Part shown: positions 1-10,440 of the stretch, piece after piece
Numbering within the stretch: position 1 is the first letter of the stretch
Layout of the letters: every line of letters starts with the position of its first letter
From: Arctopsyche grandis
Taxonomy: Eukaryota; Arthropoda; Insecta; Trichoptera; Hydropsychidae
Length of the DNA stretch: 64,000 nt
Assembly (NCBI RefSeq): GCF_051622035.1
Contig: NC_135367.1
Location: 14,436,501-14,500,500, forward strand
Direction of reading: 5' to 3'
Notes under the pieces: generated by a model
Told to the model about the DNA's origin: nothing
Databases searched by the model: none
The model's input: only the letters and a program-made list of their open reading frames with translations
Made by a program: the position numbers and the translations under genes

Positions 1-235
1 TTTACCGATGCTTACCCATCTTGCGAGTAATATAAACAAACAGAGATGTTTTTATCGGAAATACGTCGAGCACCAAGCGTCAGATACGACTGATGCTAAA
101 ATTATTAAGGTTTGTCTGTGGACAAAATGTCACTTGACAACAATATAACACCTAAAGCCACTTCTATTAATATTACATTTCTCTGCATAAAACACTTAAA
201 AATTAACAATAATCGATATGGTCAAAAGTTATTAG

Positions 236-368
236 TAGAGGTAGGACCGGAAGCGCGCCGTCTATTGTTCCATTATTGTAAATGCTTTGTAAAAAAGGTT
301 CGGCAAACCTTTAACAATGCATTTACAACATGTGAACAATGAATAGCGCGCTCTGGGTCCGCTCTTTA
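236..368. mobile_element. hAT-type MITE, family A copy 1
   Basis: This is a short element of about 133 bp, flanked on both sides by the 8-bp direct repeat GTTATTAG (228-235 and 369-376). It begins TAGAGGTAGGACCGG and ends GGGTCCGCTCTTTA. The interior is an imperfect palindrome: ATTGTTCCATTATTGTAAATG on the left pairs with CATTTACAACATGTGAACAAT on the right, around GGTTCGGCAAACC. No coding capacity is seen. The 8-bp duplication and small size fit a non-autonomous hAT. Three further copies lie at 377-509, 48620-48752 and 61296-61429. Confidence 0.8.
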
Positions 369-376
369 GTTATTAG

Positions 377-509
377 TAGAGGTAGGATAGCCAAGGGGCC
401 GCTCATTGTTCCATTGTTGTAAATCCTTTGTAAAAAAGGTTCGGCAAACCTTTAACAATGCGTTTACAACATTTGAACAATACGCGGCACCTTCTGGGTC
501 CGGGCTTTA
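377..509. mobile_element. hAT-type MITE, family A copy 2, abutting copy 1
   Basis: This copy begins TAGAGGTAGGATAGCC and ends GGGTCCGGGCTTTA. It has the same palindromic interior (GGTTCGGCAAACC core) as copy 1. It is separated from copy 1 only by the 8-bp GTTATTAG duplication, and its right flank (GATCAGTG) does not repeat that sequence. The pair is therefore a tandem dimer sharing one target duplication. The next element, the hAT at 513, starts only 3 bp further on. Confidence 0.78.
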
Positions 510-512
510 GAT

Positions 513-1498
513 CAGTGCTACTCAAACTATGGTACGCGGCCCAGTACTGGTCCGTGTACCGGCGGTAGCCGGTCCGTGCACAAAGTAAATAAAAAATTAA
601 AACATGATCTTATGATAACGTTGCATCATTTCAAGACAAGCCCTACAAACTCGAGATTATTCGGGATACTATGCCAAGATATAGGCGCGGATTATAAACG
701 ACTACACTGTTTGACAAATGACTCTTGACATATTCTCTGAACCAAAATTTTTTTTTTGGTTCAGAGAATATGATATATGACTTTTATTATAGATCTATAC
801 CCAGTGAACACGAATCTGGTAATAAACAATGTTGATTGACTCGAGATATGTGGTTTTTAAATCGCGCGAATTTTCTATATCTTGGTGTTGTTCGGTCGAT
901 CTCTCAAAATCTGTTCAAAATGAATATTGGATTCTATAGTCGGATATTTTACCTTTTATTTGTAGTACTTTTCAGCTTTCAAATCTCTCTAAATAGTGTT
1001 CCAGTTGAAATCAAAAGTCAAAAGTACGTATTTTCACTTGGGATTTTTTACCACTGTTAATACTATTTTATATTGAATATTTTCTATTGAAACATGTTTA
1101 TTGAGATATCGTTCTGGCCACAATATTTTTTGTTTTCGTTTAAAAGGGTTAATTGGAAGTGTGCTGAATTTTAAATCGGTAAAATTTCGAGCTAAAAGCT
1201 CGTACTAGTATGTACTCGTATTTACACTCGTTTTTATCTAATAACAAACAAGCTCATGTTTCATTAGTTTTTTTTTTTTTCATTTTCATTTTTCATCTTT
1301 GGTTTAGTGCATATATGATTTATAGATATTGTACTTCTTTGAATTCAATAAAATAAATTTTACTACTTATATTTAATATTATTTTGTTTTTCACTCATAT
1401 TCATATATTTTTTTTTGTTTAAAAATATGTTGCTGGTCCGTGAGAATTACTGAAAAATATATGCTGGTCCGCCAACTGAAAAAGTTTGAGTAGCACTG
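513..1498. mobile_element. Non-autonomous hAT element with 16-bp TIRs
   Basis: The element starts CAGTGCTACTCAAACT and ends with its exact reverse complement AGTTTGAGTAGCACTG. The flanking octamers CTTTAGAT and CGTTAAAT match at 6 of 8 positions, consistent with an aged hAT target duplication. Subterminal GC-rich GGTCCG motifs repeat near both ends (for example GGCCCAGTACTGGTCCG at the left and GCTGGTCCG twice at the right). No open frame long enough for a transposase is visible. A 44-bp hairpin sits inside at 729-772. Confidence 0.82.
729..772. repeat. Perfect hairpin inside the hAT element
   Basis: The 19-nt arm CATATTCTCTGAACCAAAA is followed by a short T-rich loop and then its exact reverse complement. 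It could be the remains of a second palindromic insertion or a replication-slippage product. No function is claimed. Confidence 0.7.
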
Positions 1499-1591
1499 CG
1501 TTAAATTGATGATAAACGTAAAATGTTGAATTTTTGAACAAAATAATTTAAAATAATTTTAATTAATTAATAAAATAATTCTAAAATTTTC

Positions 1592-1680
1592 TTAGCCGCT
1601 TAGCTGCCAAAGCGCCTTAAGGCGCAAACAGCCGTATCTATTTTACGTTCAGCGCGTCGGCTGGGCGTCTAAGCGGTTAA
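1592..1680. mobile_element. Short TTAA-bounded palindrome (possible piggyBac-like MITE)
   Basis: The left end TTAGCCGCTTAGCTGCC mirrors the right end, whose reverse complement reads TTAACCGCTTAGACGCC. The whole unit is about 89 bp with GC-rich arms in AT-rich DNA. A TTAA boundary is intact on the right and mutated to TTAG on the left. This resembles a tiny TTAA-targeting MITE. Only one copy is visible here, so family membership is inference. Confidence 0.45.
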
Positions 1681-2015
1681 TACCCATTTCGTTACTACTA
1701 CCTATAATATTATTTATTACTAGGTTTTTATTGATAAATAATCTACATACCTACATATACATGTAGTTGCCGTTAATTGAAGACGCTCAAATATATACAT
1801 ACATATGTACAACCCTCATCGTCCACAAACAACCCAAATTCGACTAACTACCTTGTCGCATACGAGGCTAGACCAGATGTTTCCAAATCCGACGATCCCA
1901 CCATCTCTCTCCTTCCCTAAAAATAATAATAATAGATCTAAGATAAGATAGGAATCACGGAAGGTACAAATATGCACGTGTATGCATACATATGTACATA
2001 TACATATATGTTATA
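1681..2015. other. AT-rich spacer, no gene seen
   Basis: The stretch contains AT-rich DNA with several ACATACATATGTAC-type short repeats around 1780-1810 and 1980-2010. I see no splice-flanked open frame or structural RNA. Confidence 0.5.
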
Positions 2016-2023
2016 TCATATGG

Positions 2024-3150
2024 CAGCGGTTTCCAAACTTTATTCTACTACGCCTCCCTAAAAAAAATTTTTTTTTCCGCGCCTCCCTTCATTTTATTTT
2101 TTAATAGATATAATAATATAGACACGTTTTAAATAATAAACTTTTATTTAAAAATAATGAACACTACAATAGACAGAATAATAAAAAGGTTTTGCTATAA
2201 AATAAATTTATACGAACACGTATATTTATTTTTATATTAAATTACTAATTAAACTACATCTAACACATCAAAATTTAATGCGAAGGATGTTTTTGTTTAT
2301 TGGCACAAAGTTTATCAAATCTTGGGGGCAATATGGAGAATGCCACTCGTAATTCCTTTTCGACTATTAACCTGGCTCGATATTTGGTTTTCATTGCAGC
2401 TAGTGCCGAAAAGCCCGTTTCGCATAAATAAGACGTTCCAAACGGTAGAAGCATTTGCATTGCTTTGTAATACAAAGATTCATACTCTACACTAAGATTC
2501 ATCCAAAATTTAATTATGGTTTAATTTTGAAACTTTCGTTTTAGTGAGCTATCGCTTTTTCTTTTTCGATGGTTGTCAGCTCGAATTCGTCTTCTTCATT
2601 GTAGATAGTTAAATGGAATGGAGGTCTTTGAAATAATTGGAACAATGCAGCACTAAACCATCTATGTGGTCAGTAAAAACATTTTTACTTGCTTCAATAT
2701 TGGCTGTGGACCAGAAATCTTTGGAAAATGAAAACATATCCACTCATTCTTTTGTAAATTTGATTTCATAACTTCAACTTTTTAATGAAAGCTTTTACTT
2801 TGTCTTTTTGAAAAAGTGGATGTATTTGTGATCTATTTAAACCGCTCAATTTTCCAAAAATTTCAACTAAATAGGCAAGTTTAACAATAAAATATTTCGT
2901 TCGACCATAAATGTGCCTCTTCATGTTGGTTTTCTTCGAGTAAGGTTGCTAATTAAATATGTATATAAAAATGAAAGAAAAATAAACATTCATGCATTGA
3001 ATTTTTACTGTTAAGCTACGATATGAAGTTTTATTTATTTGTAGATATTATGGTATGAAAATTATTTTTTTATTAAAAAGTTTTGGCGCCTCCCCTGGCA
3101 ATAGTCCGCGCCTCCCCAGGGAGGCGCGCCTCCCAGTTTGGAAACCGCTG
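2024..3150 (-). mobile_element. hAT transposon, internally decayed, perfect 8-bp TSD
   Basis: The element starts CAGCGGTTTCCAAACT and ends AGTTTGGAAACCGCTG, a perfect 16-bp TIR. It is flanked by the perfect octamer TCATATGG (2016-2023 and 3151-3158). Subterminal CGCCTCCC motifs repeat at both ends in inverted orientation. The transposase C-terminus is recognisable on the minus strand (2275-2502); the rest of the coding region between about 2500 and 2940 is broken. The total length of 1127 bp is far below an autonomous hAT. Confidence 0.9.
2275..2502 (-). pseudogene. hAT transposase C-terminal fragment (ZBED5/SCAND3-like group)
   Basis: About 75 residues remain open. They contain MLLPFGTSYLCETGFSALA, then KTKYRARL, LRVAFS and PRFDKLC. 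This order is characteristic of the hAT dimerisation region in transposases related to domesticated ZBED5 and SCAND3-type proteins. The N-terminal zinc finger and the DDE catalytic part are absent or scrambled, so it is a pseudogene. It lies inside the TIR-bounded element at 2024-3150 and reads from right to left. Confidence 0.85.
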
Positions 3151-3158
3151 TCATATGG

Positions 3159-3665
3159 TCATGTGAAATCATCAAAATTGCATATAAACATGTACGTACA
3201 TATTATGTCATAAATAATTTCCGATTATTATTACCACACTTCCGAATGTGAAATAAAATAAAAGAATGTCGCAAAAGTATTCTAGGCAAAATTTCTACAT
3301 TTATTTATTATTCATGAATATTTTTACACACTATAAAAATTCACAAACTGTATACCTACATATGTATGTACATATATATGTACATACGTAATATAAAAAT
3401 ATATAATACTTCCATTTTCCACTTGTCACATTCAAATTTCTCCACACATGTTATTATGTTGTTAAGCTCGTGAAATTACACAAAGGAATAAATGATTGAA
3501 TAGACATACCTATTTGAAGTGAGTGAAAGACATATTTAAAGTCTAAAAGTAGTATATGTATAGTAGTTCGAAAAGAAGAACTTCATGTTAATGCAACATT
3601 CGAAAATGGATCTCCCTTAGATCAGAGCAATGGCAGAAAGATAAGGGCATAAAAAGTGCTATTAA
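3159..3665. other. AT-rich spacer, no gene seen
   Basis: The spacer contains ATGTATGTACATATATGTACATACG-type low-complexity tracts around 3358-3390. No coding or structural RNA signal is recognised. Confidence 0.5.
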
Positions 3666-3667
3666 GT

Positions 3668-3832
3668 TAAAAAAATTCGGATGTGACCCACCGTGACTTT
3701 ATCTATGTATTTGAGGAATATAAGAAGGTCACAAAACAAAATTCGATAATTAAACATACACGTTCTCACATACCGGTTATGAGAGCATTTTCGATACAAA
3801 TTTAGGGCAAAAGGAAAAATTTCAGTCCAATT
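3668..3832. repeat. Dispersed repeat R1, copy 1
   Basis: This stretch is homologous to 4914-5075. Shared blocks include TCGGATGTGACC, TATGTATTTGA, ACAAAATTCG, CACATACCGGTTAT and TTTTCGATACAAATT, in the same order and orientation. The two copies differ by scattered substitutions and indels. The repeat is probably part of a retroelement; the family is not identified. Confidence 0.7.
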
Positions 3833-4004
3833 TGATTAGCCGTTTGGTAGATAATTGAATTCAAAAACTAAACAAAAGAGGACACCTACATATGTACAAG
3901 GGGAGGTACCATTTCCGATCAACTTAAAAATGCTTAAAAATGAAAATAATTTACGCTGTATCGATAAGAATTTCAGTAACCGATACTAAGTTTCAGTTCG
4001 ATAG

Positions 4005-4160
4005 GACTAACGGTGTTCAAAAAATCCCCAAAATACACAGACACACACTCATTTTTTACATACCTCTTATACAGTTCACATGGTTTTCGTGTTATTCTAG
4101 ATCATGAAAACGTGATCAGTGATCGATTCTGAGTTGGAATCAGTCAAAATCTCGAGTTTG
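4005..4160. repeat. Dispersed repeat R2, copy 1
   Basis: It contains CTAGATCATGAAAACGTGAT, then a block reading TCGATTCTGAGTT and GAATCAGT. The same blocks recur at 12395-12450 directly after the GC-rich minisatellite element. The upstream part (CAGTTCGATAGGACTAACGG followed by a CACAGACACACAC tract) has the look of a retroelement 3' region. I cannot name the element. Confidence 0.65.
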
Positions 4161-4912
4161 AATTTTAGCATAATCACAATCCTTCATCTATTGTTACTAC
4201 GTATGTAGATAAAGTAAAAATAGAGTTGAAATAAAATGATATAAGAATTTTATGAAAAATTATGTAATAATTTTATGAAAAATTCGTAATCAAGCTTTTT
4301 CTGTATAATTTAATTAGCACGAAATATGTACATATTTTAAAAACACGAAAAAATATTTCAGTTTCGCTTTACACTGTGCATGAAATTAAAATATCATCGG
4401 CTGCATCTGATATTTTTCCCCCACGGAGGATCTCGGTAGCGGAAAAACGATGATGATGTGCGGAAAACCTCAGTGCGATATTGCACGCAGCAACGTCACA
4501 CAAACTTATTCGAATTTTTCAGCATATCTCCAAATTAATGCACGGATTGAAAACCGTCAATATAATTTTACGTACGAAAATTTAAATCGAAAGTCGAGAG
4601 CGATCTGCGCCACTTGACCGATTCAAGTAAGCAAGTGAGAAGTAAGCGCAATCAACGACAAAGTCATCATCGTTGACTTGTTGGCGTTTGAACAGCGCGG
4701 TTTAAAATGTCGTTAACTGTTTAAAAGACCGATCGCACCTTTCTAAAACGACTTTCTTTACGTCCTAACACACCGGTTCAAAGGTGAGCTATGAAGGCTC
4801 GTTCGAAAAACCTGATCGAAGAGTTGACTTGTGAACAATCGGCAATTATTCAATCTCATACCAGTTATTATATAATACGTGAGGATAAGATTTGCTATGA
4901 TGACATTGAGCA
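4161..4912. other. No gene assigned; possible untranslated exon ending in a strong donor
   Basis: This region is less AT-rich than its surroundings (4400-4820). It ends a possible exon with TTCAAAG followed by GTGAGC at about 4783. No long open frame is present and no partner exon could be identified. It may be an untranslated first exon, or unique DNA between repeats. Confidence 0.2.
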
Positions 4913-4913
4913 A

Positions 4914-5075
4914 TAAAAAAAAATCGGATGTGACCAACCCATGACTTTTTATTAATATGTATTTGAAGAATATCAAAATTCAAGGTCAAGATACAAAATT
5001 CGGTAATAAAACATACATACACGTTCACACATACCGGTTATAAGAGCTTTTTCGATACAAATTGAGCGCAAATGT
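4914..5075. repeat. Dispersed repeat R1, copy 2
   Basis: This is the second copy of the repeat at 3668-3832, in the same orientation. It shares TCGGATGTGACC, CACATACCGGTTAT and TTTTCGATACAAATT. It lies about 1.25 kb downstream of copy 1, with an R2-type repeat between them. Confidence 0.7.
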
Positions 5076-5174
5076 AGGGAAACTTACACAAAAAAAAGTT
5101 CTTCTTCCGGTTGTCGGATTTTGTTCAAAATTTTTATATCACTATAATTCTTATTATGTATATAAATACGCTAA

Positions 5175-5175
<1 letters not shown>

Positions 5176-5228
<53 letters not shown>

Positions 5229-5233
5229 TGTGT
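5176..5233. repeat. (GT)n microsatellite
   Basis: This is a pure GT dinucleotide tract interrupted once by GCGCGC. Confidence 0.95.
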
Positions 5234-5576
5234 CCTAACGTTAGCCGAACATAATGAATCGATAAAAAGCCTAAACTTTGTATAAATTCATTTCGTCGTG
5301 ACTTGCGGCTAATCCGGGTAGGTCTAAGCTGAGCTTAAGAGGGCTGTACACCCGAAACCTTAATTTTGTTGCCGTTCCTTTCTTCGATATATATGTATAT
5401 TGAGTGAATGCGATAATATATATCAATATATATTGAGTGAATGCGACAGTTGCGCTTCGACCAGATCGAGGTTTCGTATTCTCCAATTTTCTCCTCCGAA
5501 ACAGGACCAATTTAAAAAAAAAATTCATTATCGGTATGAGAAAGATATTTTCTACGCAAATGTGCGCGTATTTTTT

Positions 5577-6546
5577 TTAACCCTTTCGCGGGCGAATTAT
5601 TTCTAGTTGATTTTTACAAATTTCATTTCGATAGTATTACTAAAAAATACATATTAAAGGCAAATATGGAAAAAAAATTAATAAATATGTTTTAAACATA
5701 GAAAAAAAAGTGGGAAGTATACTTCCCACGGATCTTTGGGTGGTGCAAAAATATAATTAAAAAAAAAATGCATTTTAAGATAAAATCATATATATTTAAA
5801 ATTAAAAGAGTAAATAAACAAACAAAAGATGAAATTCAAAAAAAATAATAATAATATCCAAAAAAACATTATTTTGAAAAGTTCAAAAAAAATTTAAAAA
5901 CAAAATGGTACATCGAACACCATTTCCTGTTCATATAAATAAACAAGCAAGAAAATAACAACAAAACAATTCTAATTATAAACATTATTTATTATGAAAT
6001 AATTTAAAACACGGTGATATATGTACATAAAGGAACCCTTACAACCACTACAAATATATTTTGATCTTTTCTCTTTATTATAAAGATTACAATATCTACA
6101 TATTCTATACTTCGAACCCTTTATTAGAAAGTGGTTTCCCACTCCCTCCACTTCTTCACTTAGATCCGTGGGAAGATGTATTCCCACCAACGAAAATCGT
6201 AAGAATATGGAACAATTCAATAATAATTTATAGTACATATAATAAAACAAAGTGCAAGGAACATAAATCGATCTTTAAAATTCTTATATAGTTAAAAAAT
6301 AAGATTTTACGTTGAAAAAACTGGTATTTATTCAGCTGTCAAACCCTCGCGCGCGCCGCTTACCATAAACACGGACGAATTATGATTATGTTACAATCGA
6401 TACAGAAGGAATCTATTGCATCGTGTTGGTGGGGATTTCCGCTAAATGTCATTGCTTTTAAAAATTCTCATATGAACACCCACCGGCTTTTTGAAGCAAA
6501 TTAAGTCACTGGGAAACCGTATTCCCACGGCCCGCGAAAGGGTTAA
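5577..6546 (-). mobile_element. piggyBac-like element nested inside element B1
   Basis: The insertion is flanked by TTAA on both sides (5577-5580 and 6543-6546). It has a perfect 13-bp TIR, CCCTTTCGCGGGC and GCCCGCGAAAGGG. Homologous DNA in the second outer copy is uninterrupted at this point (TTTTTTTTTAAATCGA), giving a direct empty site. A palindromic GTGGGAAGTATACTTCCCAC lies at about 5710-5729, and related CCCACGG motifs occur near the right end. The minus strand carries a broken piggyBac transposase tail. At about 966 bp it is an internally deleted derivative. Confidence 0.9.
6000..6250 (-). pseudogene. piggyBac transposase C-terminal cysteine-rich domain, fragment
   Basis: The minus-strand frame contains YRICRYC, then RSKYICSGC and later YH. 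This is the spacing CxxC...YxCxxC...YH seen in the C-terminal zinc-binding domain of piggyBac transposases. Some of the expected later cysteines are missing. The catalytic DDD region is not present. It lies within the TTAA-flanked nested element and would be inactive. Confidence 0.72.
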
Positions 6547-6788
6547 ATCGACCGTTAAATAAGCACGCTGGACTCTTTTCGTGGGTGTAAAAAAGAGGCG
6601 ATTTTATAGATGTTTGGCGGCTCCTAGCTCCTATAAAAAATAACTAATCAAAAAAATAAAAGCACAGATGCATGCCAATGGTGGATATCCATAGCATATT
6701 AAAAAATAGTTTCTCTAGTGTCATAATTGAGGAAGGGAGAAGTGTAATACGTTTGTATGGACAAGGCGCTGGTGTCCAGCCCTCTTAA

Positions 6789-7018
6789 CGGTCGCTAACA
6801 CCACGCCAAACCCGATTCTTCAATTCGCCTTCTTTCTTTAAACATTAATTAAAATTTCGTTCCTGCCATATAAAAATACGTAATTATAATAATTTTATTT
6901 AGCGAGGTTTTGGACCATTTTTTTTTTGTTTTCATATTATACAATTAAATATATATTTTAGATTAAAATTAATCATATTTTAACGATATTCGAAAAATAA
7001 AATGAATTTCGAATGTCG
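6789..7018. other. AT-rich spacer with a flank-duplicated motif
   Basis: The block AATCATATTTTAACGATATT near 6970-6990 recurs as AATTATATTTTAACGATATT near 7822-7841, on the far side of the truncated hAT. No gene is seen. Confidence 0.45.
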
Positions 7019-7082
7019 TACCGAAGACCTCTCGGGTCTTGGTGCAAACGCTCTACCAGTGGACTACCGGCGCTCCTGGATT
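7019..7082 (-). repeat. tRNA-like SINE head, degenerate
   Basis: The minus strand reads GCGCCGGTAGTCCACTGGTAGAGCG, resembling a pol III A box. It is followed by GACCCGAGAGGTC and a weak B box (GGTCTTCGGTACGAC). It lacks a complete cloverleaf and no downstream SINE core is evident. The sequence is directly followed on the plus strand by the hAT terminus at 7096. Confidence 0.45.
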
Positions 7083-7095
7083 TAGTGTTCTGAAT

Positions 7096-7765
7096 CAGTG
7101 CTTCCCAAATTGGGGGTCGCGACCCCCTTGGGGGCCGTAGGATTTCTTGGGGGGGGGCCGCGAAAATAATCAGTAGAAATTACAAATATTAATTTATGAA
7201 TATTTTTCCACTTACATATTTAGGGAATGTATATATTTAAGAATGTTAAATAATAACACATAAGAAAACTTTCCAACAAAAGCTTTCTTTGTGATCAAAC
7301 GATATTAGTCAAGGATGCACGGAGATGTTTTCGTGTTTGAAGGTTTTCGTTTTTTCGATGAAAGGAACAATTGGATAAGAACACCATTTGCCAAGTCTTT
7401 AAAATATGATCAGATCATTTGCTTGAAGTGGAATTTAATGAAAAAAGTTTTTCAGAATTTTGGTTAAGGTGACAGCAAGAGTATCCTGCTATTGGAAAAG
7501 AAGCTCTGGTAAGTCTTATTCCTTTCGCGACTACGTACCTATGCGAAACAGCATTTTCGTCATTACTTATTATATATTAAAAAATAGGCAAAGGTCATGC
7601 CTTTCCACGAAGACTGGAAGATGCTTTGCGAGTTATCATTTCTGACATTGAACCCGATATCGATTAGTTATGTAAAAACATGCGACCTCATTTATCGCAT
7701 TAAATTGTTTCATGTGTGTATAGTTTTTATTAAAAAAAAATGTTTTTAAGCAAGTTCCTATAATT
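7096..7765 (+). mobile_element. Truncated hAT element, family C copy 1
   Basis: It starts CAGTGCTTCCCAAATTGGGG, identical to the left end of the intact relative at 39409-40155, and remains homologous to about 7765. The right TIR is absent. The element carries the same transposase tail with different frameshifts. The insert GGTTTTCGTTTTTTCGATG near 7340 is not in the other copy. Confidence 0.8.
7375..7720 (+). pseudogene. hAT transposase C-terminal remains (family C)
   Basis: Recognisable blocks in changing frames include KVTARVSCYWK, then SFRDYVPM (degraded from the FATTYLC-type motif seen in the other copy), KNRQRSCLST, and in the next frame a segment ending EPDID. Frameshifts and stops occur several times. 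The copy at 39549-39945 preserves the same region better. Confidence 0.75.
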
Positions 7766-7944
7766 TAAGTTTTTGTTATATTAAATTATTTTAAATATAA
7801 TTAATTTATTATTAATATAAAATTAATTATATTTTAACGATATTTGAAAAAAAAAAAGAGGATAGCGCATCGAACACAACCTGTTTCTTTATATTATATA
7901 TACATACATATATAATTTATATACAACATAAAACTTTATTTTAA

Positions 7945-8003
7945 TTCGTGAAACAAATCCTTTCCGAAACCACCCCTTGAAATCAACGGGCCCAAAACTA
8001 GTA
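7945..8003 (+). repeat. 3' terminal fragment of element D
   Basis: The block TTGAAATCAACGGGCCCAAA followed by ACTAGT matches the right end of the element at 32322-34155 (TTGAAATCAACGGGCACAAC then ACTAG). Only the terminus is present here. Confidence 0.65.
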
Positions 8004-10035
8004 TCTCATAAAGCTACATATGTATATAACGACCGATTTGAGCGCTTTCTCTGAATTCACAACGTTATTAAACTGAAAATTATTTACGATATCATATGTT
8101 TATTTTATTTTATTTTACATGTAAGATTTCCAATATGATTATAGTATTAAAGAAATTGTCTACTGTGCGACCCTTAAAAAACTAAAATTATCCTCAATTT
8201 GAACTAACTTTGAGTTGAGTAAATGCATACTGACTATCATGTTTCTCACCCTATGCACATTTCGTTAAACTCTTCGAATATACATACACTACAGGAATTA
8301 TAAGCGATTAAAAAATTAAAATCTCACAAAACGAGTGGGGTGCGGAAATCCAAACAAACAAACAAAGCCAAACAAAAGCCGCGAAATGTCATCAACTCCA
8401 AAATTTTTGCACTCTCAAACGTGTTTATTACGATTATTTTTCACCATAGTTATCAGAAGCGATTTAAATTTCTATCGGTGATCAAACCACGCAAAATGGC
8501 ACAGTTTCAAACCTGTTGCCTGAAGGATTAGCGAAGTGAAACATAGCCTTGTAAAAAAACTACGCACGAGTCAAAAATTGCAAAAGAAATTCTCAACATT
8601 TTTGATAGAAATCTCTCTTTTGCGTCATGCAATGTATAAATTTGCCGAACCATCTCCAATATACGTACATACATAAACAGTTTCGTTAAGCGTTTGCTGA
8701 AAGAGCTTTTGTTAGTTTAATAGGGAACATACACGTGAAAGCTTTTACATACACATCGTGCAATTCTAATTATACATATCTTGCAGATACCGTTTTCATC
8801 AAGATATATTTATATTTCACGGAAAAATAATGGAATTAAATTTTGAACTTTAAACATGATACATAGAGACACATATTTTGGGCACTTTGCTATTAATGCT
8901 TAATTGATGCTAAAATTCGGAATAGATGCTAATAGATGCTAAATAAGTAAAATATGCGAATATGCGAATAATAAACAAAAGTGAAATTTGCATAAAATTT
9001 ATAAAATGAATAGACAATTTAGAAGGGTCTTCCTATTCCTTTGCCCATTTATTATGTGAAGAAATTGAGGGGATAAAACAGAGCTTGCAGTTTACCATAG
9101 ACGGTGTTTTTCCTGTCGAAACCAAGCAACTGCTTTTGTCTACTACTGTAAACAGTTGAAGCTGTGTATCCAACAGGCTGCTCAAAAAAGCGTCTTAAAA
9201 CTAGACTCGCACTCAAGACTAAATGAGACAAATCTATTCCTCCGAGCATTGAGTAAATTATTCAATCCATCTGTGGCAGGTTCAAAATCTATTTTTTGTC
9301 TTTGTATTTTTATATTCTTGTTTTTTTCATGTACATGTATAAACACATAAAAACATCCTCAATCATATAAGCATGTGTACATCGCATGTGCATATGTACA
9401 TGATTCATTTTTACCATCTGCTGAATATCTCGTTATTACTGAAAGACGTAAATTCTAAGACCAGAAGTGAAAATTGCAAATATATCCACATTTTTATTTC
9501 ATTATTAATTTGTACGTGCACCCATATATGTATATACACGGAATATTCCCGATTATCTGGGTCAATTATGGGGAAAGGTGTTGAAGAACTAATAGTTTTT
9601 GTTTTGTTGTTAAATACGATTTATAATGCAATATTTTTTCTATAGTGATTTTCTCTACAATGAATGGCTTCTAAAACAAGAAATATTTGGATCAATTTGC
9701 AATTTCTTATTATAATATGAACCTTTCTATTTATATGAATAAAAATAATGTTCAAAGTCTAGCAAAAAGCATCGCAATGATTTTTCCAATGAATGTGGGA
9801 AGTACATATAACATATAGTTGATTGAATTGCAAAATTATGTTACGTTGACACAATTGAATTCTTCTTAGATATTGAATGTATTAAATCCAGAAAAATACT
9901 GATATTTAAAGGACGTTTATGACATATTTATAAAAAAAGTTACGTTAGTATATTTTATTTTTTTTTGTTTCTGCAATTACTCGACCATCTTTTGCCTTTT
10001 AAAATAAGTGTTTTCAACATTTAAGTATTAAAATA
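8004..10035. other. No gene assigned
   Basis: This is AT-rich DNA with ACATATGTACATG-type tracts and a GATGCTAA repeat cluster at 8905-8943. Short open stretches at 8340-8531 and 9052-9249 show no family resemblance or splice support. I see no RNA gene. Confidence 0.4.
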
Positions 10036-10039
10036 AACA

Positions 10040-10440
10040 GCAACAAAAAAGTCGATCGCCGTGAAATTTAGATGGAAAATAGTTCCCAACTTCTGGGTAT
10101 CTTCGGTCTATTTTCATATATTTAACAACAAAATAAAAATCCTTTCTTTTAACAATCTTTCTGTCAGGCGACGACATACTGATGCTATATTCTTCTTTAA
10201 GCTCATAAATGGTTTCCTTGATTGTTCTGATTTATTGAATAAGGTTAATTTCAGAATCCCAGTTCGGTAATCTAGACGCGTTGCACTCTTTTCACTTGAT
10301 CCTTTCAATACTAATTCCCAAAAATCTGCAGCGCGTTTATCGTATGTTTAACGGAGAGCTGAATGAGGTTGATCTATTTGGTATTTCCCTACATCAATTC
10401 AGGTCTAACATCAAGAGAATCTTGACCGATTGATTCATTT
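10040..10440 (+). pseudogene. LINE (CR1/jockey-like) ORF2 C-terminal fragment
   Basis: The plus-strand translation contains FFKLINGFLDCSDLLNKVNF followed by RIPVR. After frame breaks come a segment resembling PFNTNSQKSAARLSYV and IWYFPTSIQ. This order (K.LNG..D...LL..I.F..P..R, then RTN..SP..R, then DIF) is typical of the extreme C-terminus of CR1/jockey-type LINE reverse transcriptase ORFs. Stops interrupt it and no catalytic motif remains. Confidence 0.68.

Larger units (their letters stand above)
5335..6788. mobile_element. TTAA-targeting element B1, interrupted by a nested element
   Basis: The element is bounded by TTAA on both sides. It begins TTAAGAGGGCTGTACACC and ends CCAGCCCTCTTAA; the right end reads as TTAAGAGGGCTGGACACC in reverse complement. 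A second copy lies at 12737-13307 (571 bp). The extra length here is due to a 966-bp insertion at 5577-6546. Apart from that insertion the two copies align throughout, including repeated TATATATTGAGTGAATGCGA units at the left and GGCGCTG/GTCCAGCCCTC at the right. TTAA termini and GC-rich TIRs fit a piggyBac-type MITE. No transposase belongs to the outer element. Confidence 0.85.

Noticed and set aside
5400-5606. Plus-strand open frame across 5400-5606
   Set aside because: It spans the terminal part of a non-coding TTAA element and the junction with the nested insertion.
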